DNA of 12,709 nucleotides, from the NCBI GenBank assembly GCA_018064565.1, contig JAGHVA010000188.1:1-12709 (forward strand). Reading direction: 5' to 3'. The first letter of the stretch is position 1; each line of letters begins with the position of its first letter. Positions 1 through 9,500 of this stretch are shown here, one piece after another. This stretch comes from Candidatus Colimorpha onthohippi. GTDB lineage: Bacteria > Bacteroidota > Bacteroidia > Bacteroidales > P3. The notes under the pieces are model-generated. The model was not told the origin of the DNA and did not search any database. It was given only the letters and a program-made list of their open reading frames with translations. The position numbers and the translations under genes are program-made.

Positions 1-234
1 ATGGAGGCGGCTGGTGCGTTGTTCTTGCCTGTCTCAGGCTACCGTACCAGTACTACCATCAACCGTCTCGAGAGTTACGGCACCTATTGGTCTTCGTCAT
101 ATGATTGTGATAATGCCGGACGCGCATCCCAATTGAGTTTTAGTCTCTCCTCCAAAGGAGATAAAACACCTCCTCCCAGCATAACAGGTAGCGACCACAA
201 CATCGGTCGGTCTGTACGGTTGGTGTGTGAGTAG
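1..234 (+). CDS. 3' fragment of a FISUMP-like domain protein, cut by the window start
   Basis: The reading frame is open from the first base and stops at TAG 232-234, giving 77 visible residues. The ATG at position 1 is probably an internal Met, because the visible part is only the end of a known domain. It has the pattern 'LFLPVSGYR', then a Gly/Tyr segment, 'YWSSS', and a closing 'GRSVRLV'. This matches the end of the Fibrobacter succinogenes major paralogous domain, usually seen as FLPAAGYR...YWSST...SVRPV. The domain is common in secreted or lipid-anchored proteins of gut Bacteroidota and Fibrobacterota, and its biochemical role is not established. No sorting signal follows the domain, so any export signal would be at the unseen N-terminus. 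The gene ends 151 bp before the next start and is probably a separate transcription unit, since a promoter lies in between. The domain call is fairly sure; the function is unknown. Confidence 0.72.
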   Translation: MEAAGALFLPVSGYRTSTTINRLESYGTYWSSSYDCDNAGRASQLSFSLSSKGDKTPPPSITGSDHNIGRSVRLVCE

Positions 235-385
235 GGTGGTGAATACATGCAGTGCTTCGTCGAATTTCAAATGCTGCAGATAACGGCATTTTGAAGCGGA
301 TAATTTATTTTTGCCTAATTACGAATTTATTTGTAATTTTGCAGTTTGGAATTATTATGCCCCTATATTGCAAAATTTCGAATAT
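235..385. other. Intergenic region between the FISUMP-like gene and the T9SS operon
   Basis: This is a 151-bp AT-rich non-coding stretch. The first part (235-300) shows no convincing terminator hairpin; only a weak four-base pairing (GCAG 250-253 with CTGC 274-277) is visible. The second part holds a Bacteroidota-type promoter and a short 5' leader with no Shine-Dalgarno sequence. Confidence 0.6.
311..341 (+). promoter_or_regulatory. Bacteroidota housekeeping sigma promoter for the two-gene T9SS operon
   Basis: TTG at 311-313 is followed after 20 nt by TAATTTTG at 334-341. This fits the Bacteroidota primary-sigma consensus TTG-N(about 19-21)-TAnnTTTG for the -33 and -7 elements. Transcription would start near 347-350, leaving a leader of about 37 nt before ATG 386. 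A second -7-like match (TATTTTTG, 306-313) overlaps the -33 element but has no well-spaced TTG upstream. The promoter position argues against translation starting at the in-frame TTG at 311. Confidence 0.7.
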
Positions 386-3300
386 ATGAAGCGGAATTTA
401 TTCATACTCTTTACGATACTGCTGAGCGGAACTCTGTTTGTCCATGCTCAAAATAGTGTGATGTATAAATTGAACGCATCGCTTAACGGACAAACCCTTT
501 CGGTGCCTATTGAGGGTCTTCAGGTATCGGACGACGATAACAACAACACATATACCAAGAATGCTGATTGGACGGTTACAATTGATAACACAGAGACCTC
601 TTGTTCTCAGCCTTATACTCTGGCTCTCAGCTTCTCGCTGTTTGATATCAATCCGCTGGATACGCTCTTTATTTATGACGGTCCGTCGGTATTCTCCAAC
701 TTGCTGGTGGCAGCTACCAATACTGAAAATGCTTTGAAAGGTGGTAGAAGTATTGTATATGCTTCACCAACCAACAACGCCAATGTCCATGCTTTGACTA
801 TCCGTTTCAAGACAGCCAATCATTCGGGTGCGAACGCTGGCTTTTTATGCTCGGTGGAATGTTTGAAACCATGCGAGGTAACAACTCCTCATATCGACTT
901 TAATTTTGACCGTGTGCGCCATGGTCAGATATATGCCAGCGACACGATGCGTTGGGATGGCGACAATCGGGTGGTAACCATCTGTGCGGGCGAAGGCGTG
1001 CGCATACATGGCTATGCTGACTATACGCATTTTACAGGTCATTATACGCCAACTGACGAGTCTTCGTCGTTCAAATGGACGTTTGACGACGACTCACATG
1101 TGCGTAGCGGATTGGGACAAAATGGATATAACTACGTTACTTATAACGATTTTGATTCGATGGGGTGCCATAATCTGATATTGGAGATGTCTGATGCCAA
1201 TGGCTGTGTGTCAACGCTGTTTGACCAGATTCAGTTGCGAGTGGCTGCCAACCCCATTAGGACTATCGGCAATATGGGTACGATATGCAGCAACGACGAG
1301 TTGCTGGTTGAGGTGTCGTACAATCCGATGGATGTGGTGTCGTTGGATACGGTGGAGATTAGCAATATCCATTCGCGTGTTAACGATGTGAAAACATTTA
1401 TCCCTGATGGTCCTAACTGTGCGGTGCGCTGTTACGGTGCTCCTGTTACCTTCTCAGAGTTCAAGACGGGTGCTACGGTGGTTGACAAAGGCGACATCTG
1501 TTCTATCTGTGTTAATTATGAGCATTCGTATATGGGTGATTATGATTTGAAGATAGTATGTCCGAGTGGTCGTCAGGCTGTATTGAAATATAAGGATGCT
1601 CCAGGAGGCTATCCTGCAGGAGCAGGTGGCGGTGGCGGTATGTTTACTGGCTATCCCTATGGTGGCAATAATCATGAAGGTTGGGACGGCGGCAGTGGTC
1701 GTTATTGTGATTCGGTGTATAACATGTACGGCATAGGGTTGGATTATTGTTTTTCGCGCAATGGCAACTACATGTTGGTTGATGGTAGAGCTGCCAATAC
1801 GGCGGTCAACGCCAACCATTATTTGGGCAATTCGCAGTATGTGAATGCGGTGTCGGTCAATTTTCCACCGCGTCCGGCGAGGTTTGTCCATTCTGGTAGT
1901 GGCAATGCAGGTACAAATAGTTTCTCGACCAAACATGGAAGCAATCATGCTGCCAAGAGCGACTATTATAAGCCTGCCGACGATTTTAGTTCGTTGGTAG
2001 GGTGCCCGCTAAACGGAACATGGAAGATAGAAATTTGCGACAACTGGGCTATCGACAATGGTTGGGTATTCAGCTGGGGTATGGATTTGTGTAATGCTGA
2101 GACCGATGAGGACTGCGTGTATCAGGTGGGTATAGATTCTATTACGTGGGATGTGAGACCAGAGATAGGCCGCACATCGGCTGCCGAGGTGCGTAGAGAT
2201 AGGTACGACCCATACAAGTTTTACATGTCGGCCAAAGATACAGCAGGCTATTTCTATGCCAACATGCATGTCTTTGACGAATATGGCTGCCAGTGGGATT
2301 CGGTGGGCTATTTTACGGTGCTGTGGGTGCCAGAGCCCGAGTTGGGTGAAAATGGGGAATTTTGCCGTCAAGGGGCTAAGATGTTTACGGCGCAGGATCG
2401 TCATACCTATGGTATCGGCTATTACTATACCTACAAGTGGAGCACGGGCGACACTACACAGAGCATAACGCCTCTGGCAGACCGCACTACCGATTATATG
2501 GTAGAGGTGTCCAACCATTCGTATAATGGCAGCGATACGCGTTGTGTAGGATACGACACGGTGTCGATCGTTGTGGGTATTCACCCCAAGCCGATATTTG
2601 GATTCGACACGTTGCCACAACTCAGGCAGTGCTCACCGTTTACCGTTCAGTTCGACAATCGGTCGGAGTTTGCGTCTCAATATGTATGGGATTTTGGCGA
2701 TGGAACGCAATCAACCGATGTGTCACCGAGGCATACCTACCTGTCGGGTACCTACACCGTAACGTTGTACGCTTTGACCGATGACGGCTGCCGAGACACG
2801 CTTAAACGAGAGAAGTATATCAAGTCGGTACCTCCCACAGAGAGTGTGGTGGGGGCGATGATGTGCTTTGGCGACGAATATACATGGATAGATGGTGTTA
2901 CCTATCGTGAGCCTACCACCAAGCCTATGGTGGTTTTGCGGTCGGTGGATGGCTGCGACAGCATCTTGCATCTAAATCTCGGTTTAGACATGACTACAAA
3001 GGCACAGATACATGTCAGTCCAGATGTGGCAAGTTATGCGCAGAGCTATGTCTGTCTGCACGACTATGGTATCAACTCTTATACTCGTACGTGGTGGTTG
3101 CCCGATGGCAGCACGTCGAATAGTGCGGTGGAGTGTATCGAATTTCCAACTGAAGAGGATTCGGTGCGTGTGGTGCTGGCTATAGAGAGTGAATATGGGT
3201 GCAAAGATACTACGTATGCGATAATCCCGATGGATAAATCGCAGGTGTGGATGCCTAATGTGTTCACCCCGATGGCTCCAAACAATAAAGTGCTGCGGGT

Positions 3301-3514
3301 GGGTCACAACCAGGTGGAACAGTATGAGTGTAATATATACAACCGGTCGGGACATTTGGTGTTCTCGTCCAAAAATCCTGACGAGGAGTGGGATGGAACG
3401 TATAAAGACAAGCCATGTCCTCAGGGTGTGTATGTGTATATGATTCGATATACAACTAAATTCGATTCAGACAGGTGGCAGATTAAGAAAGGCACAGTAA
3501 CGTTAATTAGATAG
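386..3514 (+). CDS. Secreted multidomain protein with CUB-like, PKD-like and P-domain-like modules and a T9SS type B sorting domain
   Basis: A 1042-residue protein whose enzymatic or binding role I cannot name. ATG 386 is chosen because it gives an immediate signal peptide (KR, then a hydrophobic run, cut probably after HA, residue 21). The frame also opens upstream at TTG 311, but that lies in the promoter. Domains in order: a CUB-like module (about 56-160, with 'LFIYDGPS' and paired Cys); a PKD-like module (about 200-290); a proprotein-convertase P-like module (about 367-569, with 'DYDLKIVCPSG' and 'GTWKIEICD') broken by a Gly-rich stretch at about 407-441; an Ig/PKD-like part (about 651-735); a PKD domain (about 735-812, 'YVWDFGDGT'); one two-Cys GCDS repeat (about 820-867); and the gliding-motility-associated C-terminal domain (about 954-1042, 'PNVFTP', 'IYNRSG', 'WDG', 'CPQGVYVY'). 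That last domain is the known type B T9SS signal, so the protein should cross the outer membrane. It lies 25 nt upstream of the next gene, with which it probably forms an operon. No protease or other catalytic domain was recognised. Confidence 0.85.
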   Translation: MKRNLFILFTILLSGTLFVHAQNSVMYKLNASLNGQTLSVPIEGLQVSDDDNNNTYTKNADWTVTIDNTETSCSQPYTLALSFSLFDINPLDTLFIYDGPSVFSNLLVAATNTENALKGGRSIVYASPTNNANVHALTIRFKTANHSGANAGFLCSVECLKPCEVTTPHIDFNFDRVRHGQIYASDTMRWDGDNRVVTICAGEGVRIHGYADYTHFTGHYTPTDESSSFKWTFDDDSHVRSGLGQNGYNYVTYNDFDSMGCHNLILEMSDANGCVSTLFDQIQLRVAANPIRTIGNMGTICSNDELLVEVSYNPMDVVSLDTVEISNIHSRVNDVKTFIPDGPNCAVRCYGAPVTFSEFKTGATVVDKGDICSICVNYEHSYMGDYDLKIVCPSGRQAVLKYKDAPGGYPAGAGGGGGMFTGYPYGGNNHEGWDGGSGRYCDSVYNMYGIGLDYCFSRNGNYMLVDGRAANTAVNANHYLGNSQYVNAVSVNFPPRPARFVHSGSGNAGTNSFSTKHGSNHAAKSDYYKPADDFSSLVGCPLNGTWKIEICDNWAIDNGWVFSWGMDLCNAETDEDCVYQVGIDSITWDVRPEIGRTSAAEVRRDRYDPYKFYMSAKDTAGYFYANMHVFDEYGCQWDSVGYFTVLWVPEPELGENGEFCRQGAKMFTAQDRHTYGIGYYYTYKWSTGDTTQSITPLADRTTDYMVEVSNHSYNGSDTRCVGYDTVSIVVGIHPKPIFGFDTLPQLRQCSPFTVQFDNRSEFASQYVWDFGDGTQSTDVSPRHTYLSGTYTVTLYALTDDGCRDTLKREKYIKSVPPTESVVGAMMCFGDEYTWIDGVTYREPTTKPMVVLRSVDGCDSILHLNLGLDMTTKAQIHVSPDVASYAQSYVCLHDYGINSYTRTWWLPDGSTSNSAVECIEFPTEEDSVRVVLAIESEYGCKDTTYAIIPMDKSQVWMPNVFTPMAPNNKVLRVGHNQVEQYECNIYNRSGHLVFSSKNPDEEWDGTYKDKPCPQGVYVYMIRYTTKFDSDRWQIKKGTVTLIR
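2843..2986 (+). repeat. Single two-cysteine GCDS repeat unit inside the upstream T9SS protein
   Basis: One unit of about 48 residues with the layout Cys ('MMCFGDEYTW') ... 'GCDSILHLNL'. It is the same repeat family as the terminal units of the downstream giant protein, in the ancestral two-Cys form. It sits between the PKD domain and the sorting-domain region. Confidence 0.7.
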
Positions 3515-3524
3515 TACGAGTTGC

Positions 3525-3530
3525 AGGAGG
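3525..3530 (+). promoter_or_regulatory. Shine-Dalgarno sequence fixing the GTG start of the giant repeat protein
   Basis: AGGAGG lies 9 nt before GTG 3540. An in-frame TAG at 3531-3533 blocks any earlier start, so GTG 3540 is the best start. A strong Shine-Dalgarno is not the rule in Bacteroidota, and the upstream gene lacks one. It may help translation of this second cistron. Confidence 0.65.
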
Positions 3531-3539
3531 TAGGTTGAC

Positions 3540-6500
3540 GTGTCTGTGATTGGAATAGCGAAGCGTGTTTGTGTAATTCGAGTAGCCAAGGCTTTTCGAC
3601 TTTTGTTTGCCACGCTTTTGCTATCCATTACCTTCCCGTTAAGGTCGCAGCAGCCTACCACACAAGGCGTAGATTTTTGGCTTACCTATCTCTTTAATTA
3701 CGATGCCACAGCCGATTTGAAACTTATTGTGACGGCTAAACGTGCTTGTACGGGCGTGGCAGTAAATCAGGCAAGCGGTTGGGCTCAGACGTTCACGGTG
3801 CAGCCAGGGCAGATTACCTATGTTGATATACCCAGCAGTTTTGCCTACACTTCATCGTATGGTGGTGCCACGCCAACGGGTATCCATGTTACCACTACCG
3901 ACACGGTGTCGCTCTATGCGTCGAACTATTACGAAGCTTCGTTTGATGTAACCAATATCTTGCCTACGGCAACATTGCGCGATGAATATGTGGTACAGAC
4001 ATACGCTGCAAAAAATGCTGGCGCCTATAGCGAGTTCTCGATTGTGGCAACGCAAGACAACACTAAGATTGACATTACGATACCATCTACAGGCAGGACT
4101 CTGAACGGGTTGTCAGGACGTACCTATACTCAAACCCTTAATGCGGGCGAGGTGCATCAGATGGTATCCTATTATGGCGATGATTTGTCTGGAACTTATA
4201 TCAAATCGCGCGATTGCAAGCCGATAGCGGTATATGCTGGCAATATCGCAGCACAGGTGCCCTATAGCAGTTGCTGTGGCGATCATCTGGTTGAGCAGTT
4301 GATGCCAACCAACTATCACGGTAAGAAATTTATTATTACATCGTCGCTGCTGCGAACAAACGACAGGGTCAAGATTACAGCATCGGAAGACGATTGTGAG
4401 CTTTGGGTCAATGGGGTGTATAGTATGCGGCTATCAGCTTATCAGTCGGTGGAGTACGAATTGCGTGCGAACGAAGTGGCTTGCTTGGAGACAACAAAGC
4501 CTGCGCAGGTGTTTCTGTATTTTACAGGTGCTACCTATGGCTCGATGGAGGAGTTGGGCGACCCATCAATGGTGATGATTAGCCCCGTTGAGCAGCAGAT
4601 TGGCAAGGTTACTTTCGGCACATTTTCAACACCTATCACCAATCGCCATTTTGTGAATGTGATTACCCAGACGAAAGATGTGCCTAACATGGTGCTTGAC
4701 AATGCCAACATATCGTCACGCTTCACAAGGCTACCTTACGACACCACCTACTCGTATGCACGTATGGAGATAAACTACGGGTCGCATACACTTGAATGTG
4801 AAGATGGTGCTTTTGTGGCACATGTGTATGGTATAGGTAAGTATGAGAGTTATTCCTATTCGGTGGGGTCGAGCGCAGCCGATTTGGCTACATATATTTC
4901 TATCAACGGTAGTGAAAGAGTTTTGGACGACGACGCTGCATTTGCTACTTGCAAAGGTAGTCAAATTCGCTTAGATGCAAAGTGTAACTATCCGTTAGCC
5001 AGTGCGGTATGGCAGTTTGGTGATGGTAGTTCGGCTACAGGATTGTCGGTCAATCACTCATACAACACGGTAGGGTATCATGACGCTAAAGTGATTACTA
5101 CGTTGAAAAAAGAGCGTTGTGGATTGTTAGGGTATGATACCGCATCGGTCAAGATTTTTGTGTCTCAATCTTCGAATGTTCAAGTGGATGGCGAGTTGTG
5201 TGAGGGAGGAAGTTATATCTGGAATGACTCAAGATATAATGCCCCGGGTACCTATACATTCAGTACTACCAATCAATATGGCTGCGATAGCTCGGTTACC
5301 CTGACACTTGTTCAAAAAACAGCAGTAACAACGAATGTAGGACTGTCGTGTATTGAGAACCAGTTGCCTTATGTGTATAAAAACTACATATTTTCAAATG
5401 CCACAGACACGACGTTGATTTACAAGTCTCGTGATGGTTGTGATAGTTTGGTGAAGGTATCGCTCAAAGTGTGGCTCAATCAGCAGTCGCAAATTGATAG
5501 TTCGGTGTGTGAAAATTCGTTGCCGTTAGAGTGGAACGAAGTCTGGTTTGCTTGGCCTCAGCAGTATCCGCGAACCGATTTTGATATCAAACACACCAAG
5601 ATTCTTTTCGGTGTTCATGGTGAAGATAGTACAGTGGATATGGTGCTGCGGATAATGCGCAATAGCGAGGGGCGTGTTAATAAATCGATTACCGAAAATG
5701 AGTTGCCCTACCGATATGAGGGTTTGGTGTTTTATGGCGAACAATCGGATACACTGTTGAAACGTTCGAATGTAAAGGGCTGTGATAGTCTTATCCACTT
5801 CTCGTTGAATGTGTTATACAACAGCCGTACGGTTCGAGATACTACGATATGCGAAGGAGCGTTGCCTCTTACATGGTGTGGCTTTCAATTTAAGGCTTCT
5901 TCGACAACTCCCGAAGGGACGTATATGTTGACACATGAACACACATATACGGCATCGGACGGTACAGACAGCCTTGTAATCTATCGTGTAAAGGTAAATC
6001 GCAACAGCTTAGTAGAATATCATAAGGAACAGATAGAGCGTTATTTGCCGTATCAGTTTGCAGGTAGATTGTGGCGGACGGATCAGGAACCTACGATAAT
6101 CAAGATGACCAACCACATAGGCTGTGATAGTCTGATAACATTTTCGCTCAAGGTATGGCATAACGTATCGGTGGCGGTGGATAGTACGGTATGTGAGAAT
6201 CAGATGCCTTTTATATGGAATCAGATGCCTTTTGTTCAGCCATCGCCCAGACCAACAGGTGCCTATACACTTAATCAATCAAAAGTGTTGATAGGGTGTC
6301 ATGGCGAAGACAGCACCGTGAATATGACATTACATGTGAATAGAAATAGCTATTCTGAGCATAGAGATACGGTGGTGGAAAATGCGTTGCCAGTTTGGTA
6401 TGCGGGCGTGAGGTTTACTGATGCGCAGTCCGACACAACGTTGGTGCGTGTGAACAAGGCGGGCTGCGACAGCCTGATCAAATATTCGCTGTATGTCCGT

Positions 6501-9500
6501 TACAATAAGAATGTTGTCCATGACAGTGTGGTATGTGAGAATGGCTTGCCGGTAGTGTGGAATGGCGTTCGGTTTGTGTCGCCAACACCCCTGCCAAGCG
6601 GCACGTTCAGCATAAGTCATGTAACCAAACTTAGGGCATCAGATGGAGCCGACAGTAATATTACGATGCGTCTGAAAGTGTATCGCAATAGTGCGGTAAC
6701 GTATCACAAAGAGGTTATCGAAAATAACCTGCCATATCGTTTTGCGGGGATAGTTTGGACGACCGATCATACTGATACCAATCTCTTAAGAGTTAACAGT
6801 GTGGGTTGCGATAGCTTGATAACCTTCTCGCTCAAGGTGTGGCGCAATCAAGAAGTGGCAGTGGATAGCGAGATCTGTGAGAATCAGTTGCCGCTGGTCT
6901 GGAATAATATCCGATATGTCTTTCCGCAGCCGCGGCCATCGTCTTCATTCTCGCTGACGGGCTCCAAGGTGTTGCGTGGTGTTCATGGCGAAGACAGCAC
7001 GGTGAATATGACGGTATATGTGAAGCGCAACAGCCGTTATCAGCAGTCCGATACGGTGGTTGAGAACCGCCTGCCTGTCAACTTTTCAGGTGTAAGGTTT
7101 GTGGATTCGCAGCCTGAGACCACTTTGGTGAGGGTGAATGCGGCAGGCTGCGACAGCCTGATAACCTACCGTCTTAAAGTATGGAAAAACCGTGAGACAT
7201 TGCTTGAACAGACGGTGTGTGAAAATGCGTTGCCGTTGACATGGAACTCGTTGTCGTTTACTTTCCCAGCGCATACGCCCGATGGCGATTTTGATGTGCA
7301 GCATAGCAAGAAGTTTAGAGGTGTTCACGGTGAGGATAGTGTGGTGAAAATGACGTTGCATGTCCGTCGTAATTCGTATGTTGCTTTGCATGAAGAGGTA
7401 GTGCAAAATCAGTTGCCATACAGCTATTGGGGTGTAACGTTTGACACAGATCATGACGACACACTCTTAGTGCGATCCAATAAGGCAGGTTGTGATAGTT
7501 TGATAACCTTCTCGCTCAAGGTGTGGCGCAATCAAGAGGTGGCAGTAGATAGCGAGATTTGTGAGAATCAGTTGCCGTTGGTCTGGAATAATGTCCGATA
7601 TGTCTTTCCGCAGCCGCGTCCATCGTCTTCGTTTTCGCTGACGGGATCCAAGGTGTTGCATGGTGTTCATGGTGAGGACAGCACGGTGAATATGACGGTA
7701 TATGTGAAGCGCAACAGCCGTTATCAGCAGTCCGATACGGTAGTCGAGAACCAGTTGCCTGTCATTTTTGCAGGAGTAAGATTTGTTGACTCGCAGCCAG
7801 AAACTACTTTGGTAAGGGTGAATGCGGCAGGCTGCGACAGCCTGATAACCTACCGTCTTAAAGTATGGAAAAATCGCGAGACATTGCTTGAACAGACGGT
7901 GTGCGAGAATGCGTTGCCAGTAACATGGAACACGTTGTCGTTTACATTTCCAGAGCCTGTCCCCGATGGCGATTTCGATGTGCAGCATAGCAAGATGTTC
8001 AGCGGCATTCATGGTGAAGATAGTGTGGTGAAAATGACGCTTCATGTCCGTCGTAATTCGTACGATACATTGCATGAGCAGGTTTTGCAAAACCAGTTGC
8101 CGCACAGCTATTGGGGCGTTACGTTTGATATGGATCAGGCGGACACGCTCTTGTTGCGTTCCAACAAAGCGGGCTGCGACAGCTTGATTACATACGCATT
8201 GAAAGTATGGTGGAATAGGGATACACTGCTTTTGCAGACAGTGTGTGAGAATCAATTGCCAGTGGTGTGGAACGGTGTTACGTTCAACCAGGGTTATCCT
8301 TGGCCAGATTCGAAGTTTGTGATTCGCAGGTCAAAGATGTTGACAGCCTCTCATGGTGAGGATAGTCTGGTACACATGGAGGTGTATGTAAATAGGAATA
8401 CTTATTATTCACAGCACGACACGTTGGTTGAGAATAGTCTGCCCGCTTGTATTGCAGGCTACTGCTTTTACGAGTCTCATCAAGACACCACTCTGGTTAG
8501 GGTTAATCAAGATGGTTGCGACAGTTTGATAAATTATTCGTTGTGGGTGTATCACAATTGTCGTACCAGTCTGGATAGCATGGTTTGTGAGAATAATCTG
8601 CCAATAGAGTGGAATGGGGTGCAGTTCGGCTTCCCCGAACCGAGGGAGACAGGTGTGTTCGATGTCTGTCATGACAAGATGTTTGAGGGAGCTCATGGAG
8701 AGGACAGTTTGGTGTCAATGCGGGTGCATGTGTTGCGCAATAGTTATTATCAGCAGCGCGATACCGTTGTGCAGAATGCGTTGCCTCATCGTTTTTCGGA
8801 TTGGAATTTTGATACGGATGTGGTTGATTCGTTGTTGGTCAGACCCAATAGTGTAGGCTGCGACAGCTTGATAACATACAGCCTAAAAGTATGGTGGAAC
8901 CGAGTTTCAACTATCGACCATGTGTTGTGTGAAAATCAAATGCCATGGGAGTGGAATGGTGTGCTGTTTGAATTGCCCGATACGCTAAATCAATCGCCTG
9001 TTTATTTGTTGGATACGGTGCTATTGGTAGCAAGCCATGGTGAGGATAGCACGGTCGGGATGCGCGTTATAGTGCATCTTAACACATACTATCAGCAGCA
9101 CGACACCGTTGTGCAGAATAGGTTGCCGGTATTCTTTGCAGGTGTGGTGTTTCGGGATACGCAACACGACACAGTGCTTGTGCGCCGTAACCGCATGGGA
9201 TGTGACAGTCTGATTGACTATTCGCTGCATGTGTGGCACAATAAGCAGATAAGATATGATACTATGGTGTGCCGCAATTTCCTGCCGTTGACATGGCGAG
9301 ACTCACTCTTTACCGACCGCGCATTGAAACGTGCCATATTGCCTGCGTGTCATGGGGAGGATAGTATCATAGATTTGAATCTAAGCGTAGGGGAGGTGTA
9401 TGACATATTGATTGATACTACGATATGTTCAAACGTGTCGTTTAATGTAGGTGGCAAAGAGTATCGTCAACGAGGGAATTATGAGGTTATGTTGCGCACG

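Noticed and set aside
250..277. Possible terminator hairpin after the FISUMP-like gene
   Set aside because: Only four clean base pairs (GCAG/CTGC) with a long loop and no U-tract; too weak to call.
1454..1948. 164-codon open frame on the - strand
   Set aside because: It is opposite the Gly-rich part of the first T9SS protein. Its translation is low-complexity, rich in Ile, Thr and His, and not protein-like.
2009..2620. 203-codon open frame on the - strand
   Set aside because: It is antisense to the P-domain and PKD-like part of the secreted protein. It has no recognisable domain or start context.
7467..8255. 262-codon open frame on the - strand
   Set aside because: It lies wholly inside the repeat array and mirrors its repeat period. 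Its translation is itself repetitive and matches no family, and the + strand frame has clear domains. It is an antisense shadow of the array's codon use.
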